Source: Neoechinorhynchus agilis (taxonomy: Eukaryota > Acanthocephala). From it: a DNA stretch of 64,000 nucleotides. Under the pieces are notes generated by a model. The model saw only the letters and a list, made by a program, of their open reading frames with translations, had not been told where the DNA came from and made no database searches. Shown here in pieces: positions 32,895 to 42,574 of this stretch (positions within the stretch are counted from its first letter, which is position 1; every line of letters begins with the position of its first letter). Location of the stretch: positions 3,410,001 through 3,474,000 of the forward strand of contig CM121343.1 of assembly GCA_051530055.1 (NCBI GenBank), written 5' to 3'. The position numbers and the translations under genes were made by a program.

Positions 32895-33091
32895 CTCGGT
32901 TCGTTTGTTACCGCGGCGCAGGAACTGGTCAATCAATTGTCTAAAAGAGATTGAGACGAATCACGGGCGATCCGAGATCAGGAGCATTCCTCCTACAAAA
33001 CATAAGTCTGATTCTGCATCACGGGGAACGCTGCCCCTGTTCATTCCGCCATTACACCAGGACGGCAGCCAAGTGATACAGAGCGGTGGTG
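32895..33091 (+). mobile_element. LINE 3'-end fragment at the recombination joint
   Basis: Its left side has the bases of the 14,339 copy (CACTCGGTTCG, TCTAAAAGAG, CTGCATCACGG). Its right end runs directly into GTGAATGTTTGTAAATATTT, which is the sequence following the 18,309-18,508 copy. It is therefore a hybrid of the two LINE ends found in copy 1. Confidence 0.85.
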
Positions 33092-33519
33092 TGAATGTTT
33101 GTAAATATTTTTTTGTCAAAGAATAAAAATAAGTTTAAAGCAAATTATCAAATTTATTTATATGCAAGAAATTCTCAGAGAACATAATTTAATCCATTCC
33201 CCATGTTTAAATAATTGAACAATAAGTTTGCATATCGAAAGTCGTGGTTAAGACGGTCCATAGACTTCATCGATTAAGCGTTTTCCCGTGCGTCGTAAGG
33301 TTCTGAGACGAACTTGAGCTTTGTATGTTGAATTGATGATATTGTTGATTATCATCTTCCTAACGAACAAATGATCAATCTTTGAAACAACATTGGCCAA
33401 TTTTATATGGAAAATGACATTAATAAAACGTGTGAAGAATTATGATGAACTAAATGATTCGTTGTACATTTATCTGCAAATCAGACTTTAATTGAAAAAA
33501 ATTAATTGCACAAATCACT

Positions 33520-35327
33520 ATGGTAACCGGACTACTTAGAGAAGAGCGAACACCTAAAAAAGCAGTAAAGATGGTTAATAATTTCCGTAGATTCACCAAT
33601 TTAAAAGCTTGGAATATTTTTACCGGTGATGTAATAGCATTTTAACTTTAATTCTCGACGCACCAAATAATCGATTTTAGAGTCAAAGCGAAAGCAGCTC
33701 TGACAGCGATAGCAGTTACTTTTTGGAGAAGGACACCGCTGAATGTATACAACAAGCAGAAAAATTCTTCAAAAAGAATGACATAAATCAAATCGCTTTT
33801 GACGTAAAAAAATTGGCAAAACACGGGGGAAATGAAACTTTTCCAATGGTAAAGAAACATTTCTTTTAAACAAAATCTACGATCTCCCATTTTAACAGTT
33901 GGCGTTTAAGATATTTGAGGCAACCAATCTAATTGACGATTTCGAAATAGACGAAAACAAGTTATATTCTTGTCTTAAGGAACTGCAAGCAACCTACAAG
34001 AACAATAATTATCATTCTTTTCTTCATGGAGCGGATGTTTTGCATCAGTGCTATCTTTTAACGGTTCATTTGTCCGGTAAGTAAAAAAATTATCTGATTG
34101 AATTCATTGTCAACGAGACCTGAAGAAGATTCCTCTGAACAACTGGACGATGAATCAACCGATGAGGAACAAAGCGTGAAGTCCAGGTTCACAAATCTAG
34201 AACTTTTATCTCTGTTCATCTCAGCGTTGATGCATGATGCCGGCCATCCTGGATGCATGAACAATTTTCTTATTAAGAAGCGCGATCCATTGGTAAATAA
34301 TCGTTAAAATTTTAATTTAAATGAAATCACGATTGCGTTGCAAAATTCTTGTTTCACAATCTTTTAGCCAAATAAAAAAGTGACTCAATAACCTGAAAAC
34401 TTTTAAATCTAACCACTATATTAATTATCTATTTTTCTTTGTAATTTGAGAGATTATACACTTAACCTTCGACTAAAAGATCGCTTTAATTTAGGCAATT
34501 AAGTAAGATCCGCAGTCCTTGGTCATGGCGGTTTTCTCCTCTAAGTACTGTCCAAGGATTGACGGCTCAAATAACGATTCTTCAATCCTTGAAAATTACC
34601 ATATCGCCCTCGGATGGGAGGTTCTACAACGTCCAGGAAACAATTTTCTTCATAGATCAAGCGAAAAGGAATTTAATGAGTTTAAGAAGAATACCATCGA
34701 AATTATTTTAGCCACTGATGTTAGCGGCCATAAGGCAGCTGTAGAAGATTTCAAGGCAAAGGTAAATTTTGGAACTATTTTTTAACGAGAAAATATTGCT
34801 TTTTTAGCATTATAAAGATGGGATGTTCAAAAATAATTTCGATTGGAAATCGAAACAAAATCGACTTGATATGCTAAAAATGACAATAAGGATGGCGGAT
34901 GGAGGGACGCCATGCAAACCATGGAACATTTATCAAAGATGGGCAAAGGCCGTACAAGAAGAATTTTATCTCCAGGTATTGTTAATTTCTCACTGATTTT
35001 AACATTAGGAAAACCTCACAATGTTTTAACACTTTACAGGGCGATGAAGAAAAAAAATTAGGTATTGATGTCACACCGAATTGCGATAGAAGGCGAGTGA
35101 ATGAATTGGAAGTTCAAATAAAGTTTATCAAGTTTTCAACTTTACCAATCTTGGAAATTCTTACCGACGCTCGAGCTCTGCGACCCGTTTCATTTGAAAA
35201 GGATGCCATAAAAGACTGGAAAAGAAAAGAAATTGAATTTAGACATAATCTGATGGCCAACCTGACTAAACTCGAAGGACTAACAAAAAAGGGTCAGAAA
35301 TTACCACGAGGGTGGTGTTTTAAATAA
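33520..35327 (+). CDS. Class I cyclic-nucleotide phosphodiesterase, copy 2
   Basis: A second, nearly identical phosphodiesterase gene with the same start (ATG 33,520), the same ~50-nt introns and the same motifs: NYHSFLHGADVLHQCYLL, ALMHDAGHPGCMNNFLI, ATDVSGHKAAVEDF, RMADGGTPCKPW, QIKFIKF, and the end RGWCFK. All exons I compared are open and identical or almost identical in protein to copy 1; differences fall mainly in introns and flanks. Both copies therefore appear functional, and the duplication must be recent or kept similar by gene conversion. It is followed within ~50 bp by the same satellite, and then by the TBC1D24-like gene instead of ORC2. Confidence 0.88.
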
Positions 35328-35369
35328 ATGATTTTTCTGGAACCCAGCAAATTTGAATTGAGAATGTTG

Positions 35370-36975
35370 ATTAGAATCGCCCAAGGTTCGTTCAAGTTAC
35401 ATTTTTAACTGAGTACGTTCAAAAACGTTCAAATCACTTTAAATGCACTCACTTGAAGGAATAAATCTAGCAACGTAATGTAAAGTTTATCCTTTAATTC
35501 ATTTTTCAAAGATAAAGCACTCATCCCACCCACATCGCAGTCTACGGACGCCGTTATGCCAGCGGATTAGCAATTTCTTAAGAGTAAACGAAAACAAAGG
35601 AAGATTAAGATTTTGTTAGTTTTGAACACTTCAATGAGTTATTTGATGGGGAATTTGGTAAAGTGCATATTGAGGGTTGTTGACTTTATTGGGCCAAGGT
35701 TCGTTCGGTTTCCATTTTCGACTGAGTAGGTTCAAAAACGTTCAAATCACTTTAAATGCACTCACTTGAAGGAATAAATCTAGCAACGTAATGTAAAGTT
35801 CATCCTTTAATTCACTGTTCAAAGATAAAGCACTCATCTCACCCACATCGCTGTCTGCGGACGGCTTTATGCCAGCGGATTAGCAATTTCTTAAGAGTAA
35901 ACGAAAACAAAGGAAGATTAAGAATTTGTTAGTTTTGAACACTTCAATGAGTTATTTTATGGAGAATTTGGTAAAGTGCATATTGAGGGTTGTTGACTTT
36001 ATTCGGCCAAGGTTCGTTCGGTTTCCATTTTCGACTGAGTAGGTTCAAAAACGTTCAAATCACTTTAAATGCACTCACTTGAAGGAATAAATCTAGCAGC
36101 GTAATGTAAAGTTTATCCTTTAATTCATTTTTCAAAGATAAAGCACTCATCTCACCCACATCGCCGTCTACGGACGCCTTTGTGCCAGCGGATTAGCAAT
36201 TTATTAAGAGTAAACGAAAACAAAGGAAGATTAACAAATTATTGGAATATTAAGAATTTGTTTGTTTTGGACACTTCAATGAGTTATTTTATAGAAAATT
36301 TGGTAAAATACATATTGAGGGTTGTTGACTTTATTCGGCCAAGGTTCGTTCGATTTCCATTTTTGACTGAGTACGTTAAAAAACGATCAAAAGAACTTTG
36401 AATGCTCTCACTTGAAGAAATAAATCTAGCAGCGTGATGTAAAGTTCATCCTTTAATTCATTGTTCAAAGATAAAGCACTCATCTCACCCACGTCGCTGT
36501 CAGAGTAAACGAAAACAAAGGAAGATTAACAAATTATTGGAATATTAAGAATTTGTTAGTTTTGAACACTTCAATGAGTTATTTTATGGAGAATTTGGTA
36601 AAGTACATATTGAGGGTTGTTGACTTTATTCGGCCAAAGTTCGTTCAAGTTACATTTTCAACTGAGTACGTTCAAAAACGATCAAAAGAACTTTAAATGC
36701 ACTCACTTGAAGGAATAAATCTAGCAACGTAATTTAAAGTTCATCCTTTAATTCATTGTTCAAAGATAAAGCACTCATCTCACCCACATCGCTGTCTACG
36801 AACACCTTTATGCAAGCGGATTAGCAATTTCTTAAGAGTAAACGAAAACAAAGGAAGATTAAGATTTTGTTAGTTTTGAACACTTCAATGAGTTATTTGA
36901 TGGGGAATTTGGTAAAGTGCATATTGATGGTTGTTGACTTTATTCGGCCAAGGTTCGTTCGGTTTCGATTAGGTA
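35370..36975. repeat. Satellite array, six ~314-bp units, after phosphodiesterase copy 2
   Basis: The same satellite as 20,790-23,560. CCAA(G/A)GTTCGTTC appears at about 35,380, 35,693, 36,006, 36,337, 36,629 and 36,946. One unit has lost ~35 bp (near 36,500, missing CCAGCGGATTAGCAATTTCT). The first unit after the gene is almost identical to the first unit of the other array (both have GACGCCGTTATG), so the duplication included the start of the array. Later units differ between the arrays. Confidence 0.95.
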
Positions 36976-37428
36976 CGTTCAAAAACACTTTGAATGCGTC
37001 TCAAGAATGTGTAAAATGTGTACTTTTGATGGGTTTCAAAGCACTTTTCATTGCGGTACCATTCTTAAGATTTACATCCAAGTGCTCTAAGCGACGACTC
37101 TACCTAAACACCGATCGCCACTACCGGTTAAACTTCGAATTACAGTTCAAAGTGCTGATTATCGATATGAGGTCAATATCGGGTTATTCCAAATATCGAG
37201 ATGCATTTCTTTCCTCGATGAATCGTCATCGGCAGGAAAATCACGATTATTGTCGTGAGTTTATTTGTGGTCGCAGATTCCCGTGTTTTTTTAGTGCGGT
37301 GTGGGTTCTTTTGCTTCTAAAATTTTGTGGATATTCTACAATAAAAGTTCGTGTGGGTCTTTTGTCCCTTGCGTTTATTTCTTTAGAATACTTAAAGACG
37401 TCTTATAAGTTTGCGTCACTTAAAGTAG

Positions 37429-39614
37429 ATGAGAAATTCGGTTTTGGGTTCGAGTTTGTTGACGAATAAATACGTCATAGCGGAGGACGACGTTAACAAT
37501 CGAGATGTACATTGTTCGATTGATATCGATATGAGTGATCCGATTGTTTTGAAAGAGTTCTGCCGTCAAGCGAAGCTTCCGATCGATCACCCGCTTCGTT
37601 CGCAGCTCTGGGCAAAGGCTTTACAGTTTAAATGCGGAGCCACGGATGAGGCGTGCCCGTGTTGTCGGTATGAAGCGCTGAGCCACCGTTTATTTGGTCG
37701 CCGTCGGCATTTACGTGATGAGAGTGGAATCGAATCCGACGAAGCCAATACGCGATTATCGATCCCGAGTTTTGTCGATCCAGTCTATTGCAACACTTAT
37801 AGGCTCAACGAAGAAGGACAAGCTGCACTTAGCCGGATTTTATTCGCTTTGAAATACGAGAGACCGTTTATTATGCATGCACCTCTCCTCCATCCAATCA
37901 CGAGTCTTCTCCTTCATTATTATGAAGAAAATAAGGTTTTCGCCATGGTATGTCGCCTGATTGCGAACAAATACGAGTATATTACACTCACTCAAGCACA
38001 ATGGTCAGCCTTATGCGAACTTGGCGCATCATTAGTTCGGAAATATTGCTCAAGAAATGCTTATGAATGTCTAAAGGTAAATAAGTTCATATCTCATGAT
38101 AAGTTGTTCACTCGTTGGGCTGACTGGTTGTTCGGTAGCCCCAATGGACTCGTGTTCACTGATATTGTTCATATTTGCGATTGTTATTTCGTTGAAGGAA
38201 TAAAAATCCTCATGCGATCCATAATCGCCATCGTGAGGATTGCCACGGAGGGCCGCTCGCCCTTGTTGTCTAAAAAACATCCGGACGATCAACCAATATT
38301 CACGTTCATCAAATCAAACTCAAATCTTGCGTTAACTATTGTTAAAAAAGGGACGGTCGGAGTGAAAAATCTACGGAAAAAATATGTGACCGAACAATTG
38401 AACCGGCTCGAAAACGATGCCAGAAACAGTTTTAAAAACTTACCTTTGAAACAAGCCAGTCTAACCACTGATCCAATGGCAGCATTTAAAGGTTCAATTT
38501 CAAGAAGATTATCCTCTGCAGCTTTACATAGGGAGTACTCATTAGCAAGATTTGCAAACTTCCATAATCGCCTAGACGGAATGGTACGCGATCAGAATTT
38601 GCTCGTCGTCGAAGATATTGACACCACTCTTGCAACACGAGATGATCTTGTTGAACTTTGGATGTATTTACCTTGTGATCGGGCTCTCTATAAACCAAAA
38701 TTAATCTAATCATCGACTCTCCAATCACCGTTATGTTCGCTTTTCAGTAAGGCAAAAGCATTGGGCGTTTAAAGGATGTTTCGAATTGAACGAAAACCTA
38801 AAACCGTAATTTGACTTTTGTCGGTATGTGAGGAGGTACCGAATGATTAGAAGTTTTATTTAGAAGTCTTCACTCGGTATTTACTTTTTTTTATAAAATA
38901 CGTTTAGAACCTCTAGGGTTCATCATCAGTTTGCTTGAATGTTTTGTCAATTGTGTTTGTATAGCAAATTGATGATGAAATCGACGAGATTCGAAACGTA
39001 TTTAATCAAAAAAATATTTACCCGGCGAAAACTTTAATTTTTTCTTTTAACGAAAATTCTTGATTTCGAAATTAATGATTAGAGATTCATTGATATACAC
39101 CACTCGTATTCATGGTCGTCGGCTGTTGACACTCTACGACTCCGTTGAATATTACGACGCAATATTCTTATTGATTCAAACAATCCGCAAGGATCAAACT
39201 ATCATTGGATCCGATCAAAATGAGACCAATATTGTGATCGGCGCCTATATTTCATGTCCTCTATCTCAACGGCGAGAAACTAAAGGGTATTTCGGAAATG
39301 GACAGTGTTTTGTGTTTCGAATCAATTCCAACTGTACTGATCGTAGGGTTCAGGTGTACGAATGGGTTGGCAAATTGCCGCATGCGACTGAGGAGCAACG
39401 ATCTAATGTTATGTTTATTCGATGCGATTCTGAAGGCATTTTCATTGGAGGTGGTAAAACCAAAGATCACGGACCCGCTATTTATCTTTCAGCGGATATG
39501 TCATCCGTCTTGAGTTATTCATCCGATACTTTTAATAACGAACCTCTCCTCGATAAAGCTGTTGTTCAATGTGGTGTTCGATCCGTGGAAGCGATTGGAT
39601 TTGTCGATTGTTGA
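37429..39614 (+). CDS. TBC1D24-like: TBC1D24/Skywalker-like protein (TBC domain plus TLDc domain)
   Basis: TBC1D24 and fly Skywalker join a Rab-GAP-type TBC domain to a TLDc domain and act in synaptic-vesicle and membrane traffic. The first exon (ATG 37,429, open to 38,709) gives KLPIDHPLRSQLWAKALQF, YRLNEEGQAALSRILFALKY, PLLHPITSLLLHYYEENKVF, WADWLFGSPNGLVFTDIVHI and YFVEGIKILMRSIIAIVRIA, matching the TBC domain of this subfamily. As in the family, the classic catalytic Arg and Gln motifs are not evident. It ends LVELWMYLPCDRALYKPKLI. The TLDc exon (about 39,070-39,614) reads IYTTRIHGRRLLTLYDSVEY, GYFGNGQCFVFRI, FIGGGKTKDHGPAIYLSADM and SSDTFNNEPLLDKAVVQCGV. The junction is odd: family alignment requires PKLI to run straight into IYTTR, but no GT donor precedes the stop at 38,709. 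A diverged hairpin element lies in the gap. Confidence 0.85.
38824..39050. repeat. Diverged hairpin element between the TBC and TLDc exons
   Basis: Left parts (TAGAAGTCTTCACTCGGTAT, TTATAAAATACGTTTAGAACC, AGGGTTCATCATCA) pair imperfectly with right parts (TGATGATGAAATC, GAGATTCGAAACGTATTTAA, AATATTTACCCGGCGAAAAC). The sequence is clearly related to the near-perfect hairpin at 40,568-40,845 (GAAGTCTACACCCGC, ACGTTTCGAACCTCGTCGGG). It is an older member of the same family. Confidence 0.7.
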
Positions 39615-40567
39615 ATTTGCGTACGTTCATGGTATATAAGGAGATAAAAATAGTGATTTTTCGGTCAAAAATTAATCGCGACTGCTGATTTGCAAAGGAC
39701 GACGGAAAATGCGATTGTGTAAACAGTATGCTGGATTTTGAAAAATCTACAATTAGTAGATGTGAGTTTTACCTCATGCAGAGATAGTCGACTGTTTGAT
39801 TTTACACTTTTCTGTGTATTAGAAATCACGAATTTAAAACGAGGATTAAAAGACTCACAATTTCTATGATAGTATTTCTTTGAAATCATTAGCAAAATAT
39901 TGCCACCAAAGCGTGCAATCTCATTAGAAATAGACTAAATTTCGATTAGAATCAAAAGGATTTGTATTCATCAAAGGCACATAAAAAACTGACGATAGAT
40001 GTGGAAACCAACACTTGAATGAAGGAGACCTGCAATCGGATATTTTTATGCTAAAAAATCGCAACTTTTGATCTTAACAAATAATTAACTTATATATCCA
40101 AAAGGTTAGTGAGTGTAAAAATTGAAACTTTTTATATTTTCTTTTGAATTATCAACAGCGACGGGAATAGTTTCATTGGTATTGCCAATAAACAGTAAAA
40201 ATATCTTGAATGTCGAGTTACGTGAGATTTCCTAAAGAGCTGTTCTTGGGTTGCTTCCGCATTCAATTTTCCATTGGATTTCCCAAAGGTCTTATTTGAA
40301 CGTTGTACCATAGAAACCGCGATTCTTTAATTATTTGGGAAGGAATCTTGTGCTTGATCAAATTGCATTTATTAAGCTTACATCAATTATCTGCATCAGT
40401 GGCGGTAAAATGTTTATAGGTTCGAAAACGTCGACGGAGTTTATAAAATCCGAATAACAATTGGTTAAATATAGAACTTTTTTACAAAAGGCATTTAGTA
40501 AAACTAGAATTTTACTGTATTGTCAAAGAAATGATGAATTAGCGTCCTAAGTAAAAAGAAAATCCAT
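39615..40567. other. AT-rich spacer, no gene seen
   Basis: No supportable coding region. The short ORFs here are AT-rich and unrelated to known families. No repeat shared with the rest of the window was noticed. Confidence 0.4.
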
Positions 40568-40845
40568 TAAATTATTTATATTCAAAGGAGTTGTGGTGAT
40601 CATAATCCGGATTATTGTTTAGAAGTCTACACCCGCTATAAATAATTCTTTATTAAAGACGTTTCGAACCTCGTCGGGTTCATTATCAATTTGTTAGTAA
40701 TAGACCCTATCGATACTAACAAATTGATAATGAACCCGACGAGATTCGAAACGTTTTTGATAAAGAATTATTTACCGCGGGTGTAGACTTCTAAACAATA
40801 ATCCGAATTATGATCACCACAACTCCTTTAAATATAAATAATTTA
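40568..40845. repeat. Near-perfect 278-bp hairpin (foldback/MITE-like)
   Basis: The two ~125-bp arms are nearly perfect reverse complements. The left arm runs AAGGAGTTGTGGTGATCATA...TAGAAGTCTACACCCGC...ACGTTTCGAACCTCGTCGGG...TTCATTATCAATTTGTTAGT; the right arm mirrors it to GATCACCACAACTCCTTTAA. The loop is about 15-20 bp around AATAGACCCTATCGAT. There is no ORF and no clear target-site duplication. The near-perfect arms suggest a young insertion. Confidence 0.92.
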
Positions 40846-40904
40846 AATTTTGTTAAATTTATGCAATTTCTAAATTCTTTACATTACATTAGGCCCATTA
40901 CATG

Positions 40905-41140
40905 TCATCCGGACGTTGGCAGCGTTCCCACGCTGGACAGCCAGACTCAAGTTTTGTCACAATAAAGTGATTGACTGAGGCTCTTTCGTCACATTCACGA
41001 TACGTCGCCCCAGTTCAATCACGAATTCCCCCGCGGCCTTTCCAAATGCCCCGTAAGTCTCGACTTCGAAGGACAGGAACAAAAACTGAGGGGCTAACTC
41101 ATGATACTTCGCGGCCTTACGTTCCTCCGCTCTTTTGTTT
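40905..41140 (-). mobile_element. LINE 3'-end fragment, minus strand
   Basis: Translated on the minus strand this reads AEERKAAKYHELAPQFLFLS, FEVETYGAFGKAAGEFVIEL, GRRIVNVTKEPQSITLL and, after a stop, QNLSLAVQRGNAANVRMT. This is the typical C-terminal tail of the same broad LINE type seen elsewhere in the window (GRRI...EPR...LSMAIQRGNAA). It differs in sequence from the 14/18/33-kb fragments, so it comes from another subfamily or an older insertion. Confidence 0.8.
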
Positions 41141-42072
41141 CTGGCGCTAATTCACCATTTCTTTGATAATACAGTAAAATTCCTGTACTTACCCACATAT
41201 CCTCATTTTGATCATAATCGCCCGATAAAACATATTTCATTAAAATATATTTTTATCCGCAGGATTATGTTCTTTAAAATACTAACGAGTACCACATTTC
41301 ACACCCAGAAAATTAAGGCCGACTAACAGACAGAAATTCTTTATAGGGAGGATCTATTAGTAAGGATAAAATCCTTGAAGTTAAGAGCGTTGTTTTTGTT
41401 ACTTCTTAGCATGAAATTAACAGCGTACCGAAATCTAAGTTTCATAGATGATATTTTTCGCCCTAAAGATCATTTAAGTCGGAAATAGGTTTCATCCTTA
41501 CAATCCTTCGGTGCTATTAGCGATTTGGTTAGCATCGCAGTGCCAAACTGTTCTACCCTTAAACATAAAAACAAAATGTTGATAAGCACTAAGAAAGGAA
41601 AGTGTCATTATTTAGACGTTGATGCAATTAATTGTCCTTCAATCTTTGGAGATCGGTATTCATCTATATTTTACAACTGTTGATCTTTTTAGTAGTAGAA
41701 GTACTGTAAGTTTCAAGGTTTGTTTAACAAAAGCTGTTAAAACAGAATGAAGCAGTTCCTTAAAATAGTCAGCAGAAATTAAAGTGAGTGGTTATTTTAA
41801 GGAATTTAAAAATAAATGTGTTGCATGGTTTGCAGGTTACAGAAGTGTCCGTATAAAACCTTTATCTTAAAAATGAAAACAAAATGTTGAGCTTATTGGT
41901 GAGCCTTTTATGTTGAAGTTCACACTTTATCCTATCACGACGAATCGCTCGCCTACACATTGCATCAAAGTTATGCTTGAAAGCGAGCTCTATCAAGGAT
42001 TGATGGGAAAATCAAAAACCCTGAATCACATCCTTAATCCGACGTAAAATTGCATGGTCTTTTTTCGATTTT

Positions 42073-42360
42073 AGATAGAAAAATCGAAGCAGTGTGCCGA
42101 ATATATTCTACAATGTGATGGCGTTGCCGCCTTTTTAACGGTGGAACGAGAAAAGTTGAAGAAAGGCGTCGTTAAAATTGATTCACTACTGGAAAATTGC
42201 ACTCTTTTTAGAGTGTTTAAGATCAAGGTCGTCGTCGAGTGAGTCATTCTGGAGGACTACAAATTTTTTCGAAATAGTACAATAATGAAGAGAACGTCAG
42301 GGTTCTGAAATTTAAGGGTCTTGTTTATTCGGTGCGAGAATTCAAAGACAAACGATTAAG
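42073..42360 (+). CDS. Possible coding exons, unassigned
   Basis: After a TTTTAG acceptor-like site the plus strand reads IEKSKQCAEYILQCDGVAAF, LTVEREKLKKGVVKIDSLLE, NCTLFRVFKIKVVVE, stopping at about 42,240. A second open stretch (VLKFKGLVYSVREFKDKRLS) follows at about 42,302-42,357 after a GTCAG acceptor. Composition is protein-like, but no family, start codon or complete structure could be identified. It may be the end of a gene or a relic. Confidence 0.3.
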
Positions 42361-42574
42361 CGATTAATCAAGCAAGTTCATCAATGCAATAAAATGTGAT
42401 GAAGAAGGTGAGAGCACTGATTTGGCAAGTGCAGTGTTTTTCTCGGCACACTGGGCAACCACCGGACGCAACCGCTGGAAAAGAATATCTTACTACCTTT
42501 ATGGTTTTCTAGCATATTTTAGTGGCTCAGCCGACTACATTTTATAAGTGTATATATTTGAAGTTACTCAATTA

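Larger units (their letters stand above)
32373..35640. repeat. Segmental duplication, copy 2
   Basis: Near-identical (by eye, about 1% or less difference) to copy 1, which is split into 13,817-14,537 and 18,505-21,060. It carries the same non-coding lead-in, a LINE 3' end, the full phosphodiesterase gene and the start of the satellite. The ~4 kb with the ZNF830-like gene and the LINE body is missing here. Differences include GCAAATTATC/GCAACTTATC, GATGAACTAAATG/GATAAATTAAATG and CTCCCATTTT/CTCTCACCTT. Confidence 0.93.

Noticed and set aside
36867-37469. 200 aa ORF before the TBC1D24-like gene
   Set aside because: Its first third is satellite sequence, it overlaps the TBC1D24-like start in another frame, and it has no recognisable domain.
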